A DNA stretch of 64,000 bases from Salinimicrobium tongyeongense (GCF_026109735.1 NZ_CP069620.1:1984001-2048000); one strand, 5' to 3'. Numbered from the stretch's first letter, positions 43,941 through 52,166 are shown. The notes: generated by a model from the letters alone, not told the origin. Translations and numbers: made by a program.

Positions 43941-46310
43941 CTAAATTTTGCGTCCGATAATGTTGGTGCACAGGGTTGTAAAAGCAATGATGCTTATAGA
44001 GCTGAAGGGCATAAGGATCGCAGCGATAATGGGCGATAACTGCCCGGTCACTGCAAAATACAGCCCCACAACGTTGTACAGAAAAGACAGTACCATACTA
44101 ACTTTAATAACGGTCATGGCCTTTTTTGACGCCCTGATGAAGTTTGGCAAACTTCCAAACCTGCTGGCGTCTAAAATGGCATCGCAGGCGGGAGAGAAGA
44201 CGTTCACGTTTTCAGAAATGGCAATTCCCACTTCACTTTTGGCCAGTGCCCCCGCATCATTGAGCCCGTCACCTACCATAATGGTCTTTTTTCCTTCTTT
44301 TTGAAGGGAGGCGATATAATCCAGTTTGTTTTCGGGCTTCTGGTTAAAGAGCATTTGGGTGTTTTTAGGCAGCAGGGCTTCCAGCCTCGATTTTTCGCCC
44401 TCATTGTCACCCGAAAGTATGGAAAGATGGTAATTTGGGGCGAGATCGTCAAAAAGCTCTTTTACGCCTTCGCGGTATTCATTAAAAAAGATATACCGGC
44501 CCTTATACTCGTTATTGGCACTAATGTGTACCGAGGTGTTGAGGGAAGTGCCGTGTGCCGTGCTGCCCACAAACTCTGCCGAACCCACCTTCATGGCTTT
44601 TTGCCGGTGCACAGCTTCTATTCCTTTACCTACAACTTCCCGGCATTCTTCAGGCGGGGCAATGTCATATTCGGCCAGCATATCGTAGAGGCTTCGACTT
44701 AACGGGTGGTTTGAAGCGCGCAGGGTATTCTTCAGAAGGGATTCTTCTTCCGCAGTTAAAGTGATGCCTTCATAACTAATGCTGCTTTTCTTGTTTGAGG
44801 TAATGGTGCCGGTTTTGTCAAAGATCAGGGTGTCGGCTTTGGCCAGCTGCTCAATCACCCCGGCATTTTTCAGGTAAAATTTCTTATTTCCAAATATGCG
44901 CAGCAGGTTGCCCAGGGTGAAAGGTGTAGACATGGCCAGGGCGCAGGGGCAGGCAATAATGAGCACTGCGGTAAAGACATTGATGGCTGTGGCCACATCT
45001 AAGAACATCCAGTAAGCGGCGGCCGTGAACGCAATTAAGAGCAAAACTATGGTGAAATATTTGCTGATGTGGTTGATGAACGAGGTAAACGAATCTTCCT
45101 TTTTGACCTGGAAAACGTCGTTGCTCCACAACTTTGTAAGGTAGCTTTGAGAAACCGATTTAAGTGCTTCCATCTCAATCATCCCCGAAACCTGCCGCCC
45201 GCCCGCAAACAATTTGTCTCCCGATGCTTTCTCTACAGCTTCCGACTCTCCCGTTACAAAACTGTAGTCTATACGGCCTTTCCCGTTGATGAGAATTCCG
45301 TCTACCGGGATGAGCTCTTCGTTCCTGATTAAAATGCGATCGCCCTTTTCGATGTCGTGAACGTGGATGCTTTCTTCTTTGCCGTCAGGATTGATGCGGG
45401 TGATGCCAATGGGAAAATACGATTTGTAATCCCTCTCAAAAGAAAGGAAGTTGTAGGTCTTTTGCTGAAAGAATTTTCCGAGGGTGAGGAAGAATACGAG
45501 TCCGGTGAGGCTGTCAAAAAACCCTGGGCCCCAGTCAAAAATGATTTCGAGGCTGCTGCGCACAAAAAGCACCAGCACGCCCAGGGCAAGGGGCACGTCT
45601 ATATTGAGGATCTTTGCCCGCAGGCCTTTGTAGGCCGAAATAAAATAATCTTGCGCCGCATAAAACACCACCGGGAGCGAAAAAGCAAACATGAGCCACC
45701 TAAAAAGGCCTTTATACTGCTCCAGCCAGTATTCGTTTACTTCAAAATATTCGGGGAAGGAAAGGAACATGACATTTCCAAAAGCAAAACCGGCAACGCC
45801 CAGCTTATAAATAATGCTGCGGTTGATCTTTTTCTTCCCGGTTTCACTGTCGTCAAGGCTTATGTAAGGTTCATAGCCAATGCTGCTAAGGAAGAGCACC
45901 AGGTCTTTTAGATTCAGTTTTTCTGAATTATAGGTAACGCGCAGGCTCTTTTTAGGAAAATCTACCTGTGAGGCCGTGATGGAAGGCTTCAGTTTATTGA
46001 GGTTTTCGAGGATCCAGATGCAGGAACTACAGTGAATATGCGGGATGTACAGCGAAATCACCTGCAGGTTTCCGTCGTTGAACTCCAGGAGCTTGTCAAC
46101 GATCTTCCCGTTGCTCAAAAAGTCGTATTTCCCTTCGAGTTTTGCCGGCGCTGCACCGGGAGCCGCCTCCATATCGTAGTATGAAGTAAGGCCGTTCTCC
46201 GAAAATATCTCGTAGACGGTCTTGCAGCCATTGCAGCAAAAAGACTTCTCATCAAAGCTAACGCATGACTTAATCGCATCACCGCAGTGATAACAAGAAA
46301 GTGCTTCCAT
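43941..46310 (-). CDS. ccoI: Copper-transporting P-type ATPase of the cbb3 locus
   Basis: A 789-residue P1B ATPase that exports copper to the periplasm for oxidase maturation. The N-terminal region has the FixI-type cysteine cluster (CYHCGDAIKSC and CCNGCKTVYEIF) and a heavy-metal domain with HCSSC near residue 94. The transport motif is CPCALAMSTPF, the phosphorylation site DKTGTIT, and the hinge GDGLNDAGALAKS. These mark the CopA2/FixI type. Its promoter has the same Crp/Fnr box as nirK and ccoS, so it is coregulated with them despite being a separate unit. Confidence 0.94.
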   Translation of the reverse strand: MEALSCYHCGDAIKSCVSFDEKSFCCNGCKTVYEIFSENGLTSYYDMEAAPGAAPAKLEGKYDFLSNGKIVDKLLEFNDGNLQVISLYIPHIHCSSCIWILENLNKLKPSITASQVDFPKKSLRVTYNSEKLNLKDLVLFLSSIGYEPYISLDDSETGKKKINRSIIYKLGVAGFAFGNVMFLSFPEYFEVNEYWLEQYKGLFRWLMFAFSLPVVFYAAQDYFISAYKGLRAKILNIDVPLALGVLVLFVRSSLEIIFDWGPGFFDSLTGLVFFLTLGKFFQQKTYNFLSFERDYKSYFPIGITRINPDGKEESIHVHDIEKGDRILIRNEELIPVDGILINGKGRIDYSFVTGESEAVEKASGDKLFAGGRQVSGMIEMEALKSVSQSYLTKLWSNDVFQVKKEDSFTSFINHISKYFTIVLLLIAFTAAAYWMFLDVATAINVFTAVLIIACPCALAMSTPFTLGNLLRIFGNKKFYLKNAGVIEQLAKADTLIFDKTGTITSNKKSSISYEGITLTAEEESLLKNTLRASNHPLSRSLYDMLAEYDIAPPEECREVVGKGIEAVHRQKAMKVGSAEFVGSTAHGTSLNTSVHISANNEYKGRYIFFNEYREGVKELFDDLAPNYHLSILSGDNEGEKSRLEALLPKNTQMLFNQKPENKLDYIASLQKEGKKTIMVGDGLNDAGALAKSEVGIAISENVNVFSPACDAILDASRFGSLPNFIRASKKAMTVIKVSMVLSFLYNVVGLYFAVTGQLSPIIAAILMPFSSISIIAFTTLCTNIIGRKI

Positions 46311-46336
46311 AAAAATTGCTCGTTTCGTACCGGGTA

Positions 46337-46381
46337 CAAAGGTTGAAAATGAGCGGGTTGGAAAATATGATGCCGGTCATG
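46337..46381 (-). promoter_or_regulatory. Crp/Fnr-type promoter of ccoI
   Basis: TATGA-TGCCGG-TCATG (46366-46381) is centred 36.5 bp from the 3' base of AACCTTTG (46337-46344, minus strand), a one-mismatch TAnnTTTG element. Confidence 0.72.
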
Positions 46382-46396
46382 TTTTTAATGCTCTTC

Positions 46397-46411
46397 AAAA
46401 ATGACATTTTT
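46397..46411. repeat. Dispersed palindrome copy K (A variant)
   Basis: AAAAATGACATTTTT followed by AAGAGGTATTTTTTCTGAAG, between the yihY-like stop and the ccoI promoter. Confidence 0.68.
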
Positions 46412-46445
46412 AAGAGGTATTTTTTCTGAAGCTTTAGACTAAAAT

Positions 46446-47330
46446 TCAGGCTTTGGAATTAGAATATTTTTCGGTTTCAGAATTGATTTCGGCACCAAGC
46501 AGAACTATAATGCTGGTAAGGAAGAGCCAGAGCAGCATAACCACTACAGCTGAAATTGAACCGTAAACTTCGCCGTAACTTCCGAAGTTCTTCACGTAAA
46601 AAGAAAAACCCCAGGAGGCGATCAGCCAGAGCAGGGTCGCCACGAGCGCACCCGGCAGCACCCATTTAAAATCGGAAGTGGGTTTTGCAGGGGCGTAGCG
46701 ATAGATCAATCCTATAAAGTATACCACCAGGGCCGCTAATATGAGCCAGCGCAGCCAGGTGATCAAAGCGGTTACAGTTGAAGGTAAAGGGATTTCATCA
46801 ATGATCACGGGCCAGATCACAATGACGCCCAGGCTAATAATTACCAGGAGAATGGCACCAAAAGTGAAGAGCAGGGTAAGTGCGTTTTGTTTGATGAAGC
46901 CGCGTTCGTTGTTGGTGCCGTAGGCAATGTCTATGCCCGTAAAAAGGGATTTCATGCCTTTATTGGCACTCCAGAGACTCAGCAGGATTCCAATGATAAG
47001 GCTCCAGCTTAAAGCACTTTGGGGGGTAGAGACCAGATCCTGCAACTGGGTTTCTATAATCTCAAAAGCCTGTTGCGGCATTACCTGCGCTATTTTTTGC
47101 AACTGGTCCTGTAAACTCTGCGGGTCCATGGCCAGGCCATAAATGGAAACCAGGGCGCCTATAGCCGGAAAAACCGCTAAAAATGCATAAAAGGCAACCC
47201 CCGCAGAAACTATCGACACATTGTCTTCCCCAATTTGATCTTTTACTGCAAACCCTATAGATTTCCATCCTGAAGAGGAGATGTCGGTTGGTTTTTCTAC
47301 TGTTCTGGAAGAATGGTAGCCTTTACTCAT
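46446..47330 (-). CDS. YihY/virulence factor BrkB family membrane protein
   Basis: A 294-residue inner-membrane protein with six helices. Family marks are SIVSAGVAFYAFLAVFPAIGAL near residue 40 (key part VAFYAFLAVFP), GMKSLFTGIDIAYG, and APAKPTSDFKWVLPGALVATLLW (key part WVLPGALVAT). The family was once taken for RNase BN; a transporter role is now favoured but unproven. It lies 83 bp after the antiporter gene in the same direction. Confidence 0.88.
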   Translation of the reverse strand: MSKGYHSSRTVEKPTDISSSGWKSIGFAVKDQIGEDNVSIVSAGVAFYAFLAVFPAIGALVSIYGLAMDPQSLQDQLQKIAQVMPQQAFEIIETQLQDLVSTPQSALSWSLIIGILLSLWSANKGMKSLFTGIDIAYGTNNERGFIKQNALTLLFTFGAILLVIISLGVIVIWPVIIDEIPLPSTVTALITWLRWLILAALVVYFIGLIYRYAPAKPTSDFKWVLPGALVATLLWLIASWGFSFYVKNFGSYGEVYGSISAVVVMLLWLFLTSIIVLLGAEINSETEKYSNSKA

Positions 47331-47413
47331 TTTTCTTTTTTTTTTTTCTGAATTTTCCTTTTAAAATAATAAATTCATACAGCAGCATTTTAATATTTTG
47401 CCATAAACATTTG

Positions 47414-48679
47414 TTAATCCTTAAGTGTGGAGCCTTTCTTTTCAAACCTTCCGCGCTTTTTAAAATGACCAATGACCGAAGGTGCGGTGAAGCCGTGAAT
47501 TACAATCGAGATAAGAATAATGTAAGCGGTAATGGCGTATAATTCATTCTTATGGCTAAAATAATCGAAAGTTACAAAGGCCCATGACAGGTAGAAAATG
47601 GAGCCAATTCCCCTAATTCCGAAGAAACTGATGGCGAGTTTGCTTTTGAGGTCCTTTTTTACGCCCCATAACCCGATAAGACCCGCCACCGGCCTGATGA
47701 TGAGCACGAAGAGGAAGGCGAAGACCACCCCTTTCCAGTCGGTAAGGCTAAGCATGCCGTTCATTATTGACCCTCCAAAAAGCAGGATGTAGATTACCAT
47801 GAAAAGGTGTTCCATTTCCTGTACAAAATCGTGGAGTTTTTTTTTGTAATCCTGATCTACTTTCTCGTAATACCTTAGGCTGAAACCGGCAAAGAACACG
47901 GCCAGGAAACCGTAACCGTGAAGCAGCTCTGTAAGGCCGTAGGTCATAAACGTGAGGGAGAGTGCCAGGAAACCTACAAAAGTCTTAACCCCGGCGTATT
48001 TATGTATCCTGTCCATAAGGTGGCCTATAAGCCAGCCAATAAACAGGCCGCAAATAACGCCAATCACTACTTTCAGGAGCATTTTATCCCAAAGCCAGTC
48101 TGTAAAGTTGAAGGCGGCCCAACTACCAGCCTGTGCCACGAGCACAGCGAGATAAGAGAAAGGGTAGGCGATCCCGTCATTTAGGCCGGCTTCGGCTGTA
48201 AGTGTAAACCTGATATCGTTGGCGTATTCTTCTTCTTCAAGAGGGTCATCCAGCTGCACTTCGGCGGCCAGAACCGGGTCGGTTGGAGCGAGAACGGCAG
48301 CCAGTAAAAGGCTGGACGGTAAACTGAGCAGCAGGAAATACTGCCCCAGCAGGAATGCCGAAACCATGCAAATGGGCATGGTGATTAGCACCAGCAGCAG
48401 GGGCTTTCGCCATGCCTTCAGGCTGTAGTTGGCACCAATTTTTAAACCGGCGCCCATGAGCGAGATAATCACTAGGGCTTCAGAAAAATACATGAGGCTT
48501 TGGTCATCCCATAACGGATCTGGCCAGCCCAGGGGCAATCCCACTGCATAAAGGCCAAAGCCTATAAGCAATAACAAAATGGGGGAGCTTATCTTCAGCT
48601 TTTCAGAAAATGACGGCAGCCACGCCATAATGATGGTAGCGAAACCGAGGCCTGCGAGGATCAGGTAATGTGTTTCCAT
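47414..48679 (-). CDS. Cation:proton antiporter (CPA1/NhaP-like)
   Basis: A 421-residue membrane protein with about twelve helices. The conserved core includes LAAVLAPTDPVLAAEVQ, LTAEAGLNDGIAYPFSYL (key acidic residues in E-x-x-LND) and FFGIRGIGSIFYL. These are the marks of bacterial NhaP-type Na+ or K+/H+ exchangers. There is no C-terminal regulatory domain. It is upstream of the yihY-like gene and divergent from the S24 repressor. Confidence 0.9.
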   Translation of the reverse strand: METHYLILAGLGFATIIMAWLPSFSEKLKISSPILLLLIGFGLYAVGLPLGWPDPLWDDQSLMYFSEALVIISLMGAGLKIGANYSLKAWRKPLLLVLITMPICMVSAFLLGQYFLLLSLPSSLLLAAVLAPTDPVLAAEVQLDDPLEEEEYANDIRFTLTAEAGLNDGIAYPFSYLAVLVAQAGSWAAFNFTDWLWDKMLLKVVIGVICGLFIGWLIGHLMDRIHKYAGVKTFVGFLALSLTFMTYGLTELLHGYGFLAVFFAGFSLRYYEKVDQDYKKKLHDFVQEMEHLFMVIYILLFGGSIMNGMLSLTDWKGVVFAFLFVLIIRPVAGLIGLWGVKKDLKSKLAISFFGIRGIGSIFYLSWAFVTFDYFSHKNELYAITAYIILISIVIHGFTAPSVIGHFKKRGRFEKKGSTLKD

Positions 48680-48759
48680 TACTGAAAAATAGGGTTTATT
48701 CCCCCTTTTTTTTCCTAAAGGAATGTTACTTCTTTAGTTACAGCTAAAAAACGGAAAAC

Positions 48760-48801
48760 TTTAGGAAAATGTCCTATAAATAAGTTGGATATTTTCCTAA
48801 A
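48760..48801. promoter_or_regulatory. Operator-like inverted repeat before the S24 repressor
   Basis: TTTAGGAAAATGTCC (48760-48774) and GGATATTTTCCTAAA (48787-48801) are a 15-bp inverted repeat with one mismatch, separated by 12 bp. The right arm fills the space between the -33 and -7 elements of the repressor promoter, which suggests self-repression. Confidence 0.75.
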
Positions 48802-48814
48802 ATAGCTACATTTG
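48785..48814 (+). promoter_or_regulatory. Promoter of the S24 repressor gene
   Basis: TTG at 48785-48787, a 19-bp spacer and TACATTTG at 48807-48814. A start of transcription 5-7 bp downstream falls on the ATG at 48820, so the mRNA may be leaderless or nearly so. Confidence 0.65.
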
Positions 48815-48819
48815 TTGGT

Positions 48820-49587
48820 ATGGGAACAGATGTATCACAAGAAATTAAGCGGTTCAAAGAGGTAAGGGACGAAAATAACTTTACCCAAACCGAATTTGCC
48901 AACCTGCTGGGCATCAAAAATTCAACGGCCGATATTGAAAGGGGCCGCACGAAACTTTCCGGGAAAGTAGTGTCTGAACTTCTGCGGCAGTTCGGGATCA
49001 ATCCTTTGTGGTTGTTTGGGGAAAGCAACCAGAAATACCTGCAGGTGACCAAAGGAGATATAAGCCCAAAAGTGGTGAGCCTTAACAGTGCAGAAGAAGA
49101 AAATATCGTGTTGGTAAATGTGAAGGCAGCCGCGGGTTATCCGCATAATGTGCAGGATGTGGACTGGTACCAGCAGTTACCTGCATTTGACATTCCCCTG
49201 CCCGAGTACCGGAATGCTACTCACCGGGGTTTCCAGATTGAAGGAGACAGTATGCTGCCCAATTTCAGGCCTGGCGAATGGGTTCTGGGAAAAGCCGTTC
49301 CCACCATTGAGGAAGCGAGTAACAACCGGGTTTATGTTGTGGTGCTCTATGATTCGGTTCTGGTGAAGAAACTTCAGAAGTTGCCCGATCCTTCCAAGCT
49401 GCTGCTCATATCCCTTAATGAAGAGTACCTGCCCATAGAGATAAGGGTGAATGATATACAGGAATTGTGGCAGGTGAACTCCAAACTGACTTTTAATCTT
49501 GATGCACCTTCAGAAAGTACTTTGTTAAAGCAGCTGCAGCAATCTATGGAAGACCTCAAAAGTGAGTTCAAGACTTTAAAACATTAA
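48820..49587 (+). CDS. S24-type transcriptional repressor (HTH plus LexA-like domain)
   Basis: A 255-residue regulator. An N-terminal XRE-type helix-turn-helix (NFTQTEFANLLGIKNSTADI, up to about residue 65) is joined to a LexA/CI-like peptidase domain with the catalytic Ser in EGDSMLPNFRPGEWVLG and Lys in DSVLVKKL. A self-cleavage site (Ala/Cys-Gly) may be KAAAGYP. The C-terminal 35 residues are helical (STLLKQLQQSMEDLKSEF) and probably coiled. The protein looks like a phage-type repressor, but no phage genes surround it. A strong inverted repeat in its own promoter points to autoregulation. Confidence 0.88.
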   Translation: MGTDVSQEIKRFKEVRDENNFTQTEFANLLGIKNSTADIERGRTKLSGKVVSELLRQFGINPLWLFGESNQKYLQVTKGDISPKVVSLNSAEEENIVLVNVKAAAGYPHNVQDVDWYQQLPAFDIPLPEYRNATHRGFQIEGDSMLPNFRPGEWVLGKAVPTIEEASNNRVYVVVLYDSVLVKKLQKLPDPSKLLLISLNEEYLPIEIRVNDIQELWQVNSKLTFNLDAPSESTLLKQLQQSMEDLKSEFKTLKH

Positions 49588-49588
49588 A

Positions 49589-49671
49589 AAAGAGGCTGTC
49601 TCAAAAGCTATTCTTTATCAGCGTGAAATTTATCTAGCTGACGCTGAGTAGCTGTTAAGACAACCTCTTTT
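49589..49671. repeat. Long-stem branched hairpin 3 (terminator-like)
   Basis: A 21-bp outer stem with three mismatches (49589-49609 with 49650-49670), an inner CAGCGT/ACGCTG hairpin (49619-49646), and flanking A and T runs. It starts right after the repressor stop codon and probably terminates it and the convergent small lipoprotein gene. Confidence 0.7.
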
Positions 49672-49715
49672 CAGGATCTTTGATCCGGGTGGTTTTGGTT
49701 GGTTAGCTGTTGTTT

Positions 49716-49880
49716 TTAAAGATCATCCTGCCCTCCTAGGCCGGTGTTTTCCTGAGCTTCATTTACTCCTTCCTCTACAGCATCGCCTGTGGCTTCGGCA
49801 GCATTTTGTGTTTCCCTGCACGAAATCAAAGAGGTGGAAAGTGCAAAAGAAAAGAACAGTAATAAAAAATACTTTTTCAT
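49716..49880 (-). CDS. Small lipoprotein 1 (SCRET type), 54 residues
   Basis: A complete small gene with a lipoprotein signal (KKYFLLLFFSFALSTSLISC) and lipidation Cys about residue 22, followed by RETQ and a short acidic tail (EATGDAVEEGVNEAQEN). The mature part is only about 33 residues. It is the first of three adjacent minus-strand lipoproteins that share C-R-[ED]-T directly after the lipid anchor. Function unknown. Confidence 0.72.
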   Translation of the reverse strand: MKKYFLLLFFSFALSTSLISCRETQNAAEATGDAVEEGVNEAQENTGLGGQDDL

Positions 49881-49903
49881 ATTATTGAGTTTTAGTGTTT
49901 AAA

Positions 49904-50056
49904 TTATTCGAGCTCATCTTCCAGCTCATCGCCGGCTTCTTCAATTTCGTCACCTACTTCTTCCAAACCATCGGCTTCCCTCTCAGTGTCTCGACAGGAA
50001 ACAAACCCGGAACTAAAAGTGAACAGCAAAGCAAATATTAAAGCAATACGTTTCAT
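49904..50056 (-). CDS. Small lipoprotein 2 (SCRDT type), 50 residues
   Basis: Signal KRIALIFALLFTFSSGFVSC followed by RDTEREADG and an almost wholly acidic helix (EEVGDEIEEAGDELEDELE). The heptad spacing of the tail suggests an amphipathic or coiled helix. It lies 23 bp upstream of small lipoprotein 1 in the same direction. Function unknown. Confidence 0.72.
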   Translation of the reverse strand: MKRIALIFALLFTFSSGFVSCRDTEREADGLEEVGDEIEEAGDELEDELE

Positions 50057-50156
50057 TTTTCTGTTTTTATGGTTGATTAAGTTTTGTTGTTATTCTAATA
50101 AGGAAAACAGGCGTCAGTTTTGTCATTTTTGGAACCTCGCCCAGAGGGAACAAACT

Positions 50157-50387
50157 TTAGTTGTCATCGCCAATCTTGTCTATTTCCTCATTGATTTCTT
50201 CGTTTACTTCCCGGTCAATCTCTTTACCGGTGCGTTCTATGATACCTTCTTTGTCTTCGCGGGGTTCTTCCTGTTCTACTTCAACTTCTTTTTCGCGTAT
50301 CACCTCCCTTTCGGTGACAGTTTCGCGACACGAGACCAGTAGTACACTTCCAAGTGCCAGTGCGGCAAATAAATTTGTCGTTCTCAT
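50157..50387 (-). CDS. Small lipoprotein 3 (SCRET type), 76 residues
   Basis: Signal RTTNLFAALALGSVLLVSC followed by RETVTEREVIREKEVEVEQ and a charged helical tail (EEINEEIDKIGDDN). The mature part is highly charged and probably coiled coil. It shares C-R-E-T with the two small lipoproteins downstream and precedes them by 100 bp. Function unknown; a stress- or envelope-related role is only a guess. Confidence 0.75.
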   Translation of the reverse strand: MRTTNLFAALALGSVLLVSCRETVTEREVIREKEVEVEQEEPREDKEGIIERTGKEIDREVNEEINEEIDKIGDDN

Positions 50388-50527
50388 AACTTATTTATTT
50401 TCATTTGAGACGACCAAAGTAGGAAACTCCTGCTCCTCCTGTAAAGATATTAGCAATAATTTAGCATAAAAACAGAATTGATATTAAAAAAATGGTAAAA
50501 ATACTAGGTTTAATTGTATAATATGCG

Positions 50528-50645
50528 AAGGCCTCTTTAAAAGGTTTGGGCGTAGAATTAAACGGGATTCAGAATTTGTGCCCAAGTCAGCACCTGATCT
50601 GATAAACAATTCTCACTGCTTCAAACTTTTAAAAGGGCCTTTTTA
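50528..50645. repeat. Long-stem branched hairpin 4
   Basis: The outer stem pairs 50528-50548 with 50622-50642 (three mismatches), with TTGGGC/GCCCAA inside (50546-50585) and T-rich ends. It lies between the EF-hand lipoprotein stop and the small lipoprotein 3 start. Confidence 0.65.
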
Positions 50646-50669
50646 GATCTTATTTTTCAGCTTTGAGCC

Positions 50670-51272
50670 TTAGCGGGTACGAGTGTTGTTGTATTCATTT
50701 CCATCGAGGAAACCATCGTCGTTGGCATCCCAGTCATCGAATAAACCTGAGTTCCATTCATTGTTGTCTACCAGGTCGTCGTTATTTTCGTCAAACTCAC
50801 CGAACCAGTCAGAATCTGCAAATCCTTCGTTCCACTCGTCCTGGTCGAGAAAACCATCTTCGTCCTGGTCAAACAGGTCCCAGTCATCATCGCTGGCAAA
50901 ATCTCCATAAAGCTGGTTCCGGCCCTCGTTCCACTCATTTTCATCTATCATATCATCATTGTTGAGATCGACCATACTGTAGGTGGAACCGTAAAATTCG
51001 TCATTATTCAGCGCAGCGTCGTCATCTTCATCCCATTCTGAAAAGGCAGCACTGTTGCTTTCTCCAAATTCGTTCTCATCCAGCTGGTTGTCCTGGTTGG
51101 CGTCGTAAGTTCCAAACCCATCATCCATAACCCCTTCTTCAGTAAGATCGGTGTCGGTGTTGGTTTCTTCGATAATTTCCGGTTCCTGAGTATCCCGTTC
51201 ATTGTTTTTACATGCTAAAAAAGAACTACTCAGCGTGAATAGAAATGTAAATGCTAGAATAAATCGTTTCAT
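50670..51272 (-). CDS. EF-hand lipoprotein with six calcium loops
   Basis: A 200-residue very acidic lipoprotein. The signal ends at LSSSFLAC (Cys near residue 21). Six EF-hand-type 12-residue loops follow from about residue 57: DANQDNQLDENE, DEDDDAALNNDE, DLNNDDMIDENE, DQDEDGFLDQDE, DENNDDLVDNNE and DANDDGFLDGNE. Most are followed by an aromatic residue (F, W or Y). Calcium binding at the cell surface or in the periplasm is likely. No enzyme domain is present. It is upstream of the three small lipoproteins in the same direction. Confidence 0.85.
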   Translation of the reverse strand: MKRFILAFTFLFTLSSSFLACKNNERDTQEPEIIEETNTDTDLTEEGVMDDGFGTYDANQDNQLDENEFGESNSAAFSEWDEDDDAALNNDEFYGSTYSMVDLNNDDMIDENEWNEGRNQLYGDFASDDDWDLFDQDEDGFLDQDEWNEGFADSDWFGEFDENNDDLVDNNEWNSGLFDDWDANDDGFLDGNEYNNTRTR

Positions 51273-51668
51273 AATTCTGCTTTTTTGATTAATTTATAAT
51301 TACTTCGGAAGAATTCTTCTTCCGTAGAAAACCTTTTAAAAATGGCATTTTTCAATAGCCATATGCTTCTACAGCAGGTAAATTTCACACTGCCCGAAGC
51401 CAATAAGCTCTACCGACTTCACTACTTAAATGAGAAATGTAAATTCTAACTATGTTCTCATTAACTGAACATCAGGTATTTACAATTAAAATTAAAGGTT
51501 TCGAGCTGGTATTCCTTTAAATTAATCTTAAAGCTGAAACATTTAAGGAAAACTTAGGGTTTCAGGTGCTTCAGACAGGCTGAAATAAAAAAAATTAAGA
51601 CTGAGGTAGGCTGAGAAAGTGCAGCCGTAAATGCATAGTAGGAATTAGATTACAGGGAGAATTCAATA
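51273..51668. other. Gap with hairpins and dispersed palindrome L
   Basis: About 400 bp without a gene. It holds CGGAAGAA/TTCTTCCG (51306-51324) and AAAAATGGCATTTTT (51338-51352). Read on the minus strand the palindrome is followed by AAAAGGTTTTCTACGGAAG, the extended repeat form. The rest (51353-51668) is plain AT-rich sequence. Confidence 0.55.
51338..51352. repeat. Dispersed palindrome copy L
   Basis: AAAAATGGCATTTTT, oriented opposite to most copies as judged by its extension, about 66 bp upstream of the EF-hand lipoprotein start. Confidence 0.65.
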
Positions 51669-52166
51669 TTAAAAGAGTGCTATTCTATATTCCCATACCT
51701 TATATATAAAGAGCAGGAGAAAAATGGCGGTGACCACAAATTCCATAAAGGTAGAGGCCAGCAGCCCTATAAAAGAACCCGAAGCCGCTTTAAGGGCCGT
51801 ACGCGAATCGGCTTTGTTCACGATCTCCCCAAGATAAGCTCCTATAAACGGGGCAATTAATATTGCAAAGGGAATGGGGATAAAGATGCCGGCAAATAAT
51901 CCTATGGTCGCGCCCACCATACCTTTTTTACTGCCGCCCAAATATTTTGTGCCCAATGCCGGAATGGCGTATTGCAGTGCAAAAATTATTAGGGTCACCA
52001 AAAGTGTGATGCCCAGGTAAGGGTAATTCACAGGCACTGCCTGGGTGAGGTGCAATAAAAGCAGTCCTACCCAGCTTACAGGTATTCCGGGGAGCATGGG
52101 TAAAAAACTTCCAAGTATTCCTACGAGCATTAGAATGGCTGCAAGGGCCAGCAGAATAAGATCCAT
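51669..52166 (-). CDS. DUF456 domain membrane protein
   Basis: A 165-residue protein with four or five helices and glycine-rich segments. The typical DUF456 motifs are GILGSFLPMLPGIPVSW near the start and GGSKKGMVGATIGLFAG in the middle, with PFIGAYLGE. Glycine zipper-like patterns are common in the family. Function unknown. Monocistronic and divergent from blaI. Confidence 0.87.
   Translation of the reverse strand: MDLILLALAAILMLVGILGSFLPMLPGIPVSWVGLLLLHLTQAVPVNYPYLGITLLVTLIIFALQYAIPALGTKYLGGSKKGMVGATIGLFAGIFIPIPFAILIAPFIGAYLGEIVNKADSRTALKAASGSFIGLLASTFMEFVVTAIFLLLFIYKVWEYRIALF

Noticed and set aside
49589-50645. Insertion sequence remnants suggested by paired inverted repeats
   Set aside because: The enclosed 40-80 bases encode nothing and fold internally; T runs after the outer stem fit terminators better.
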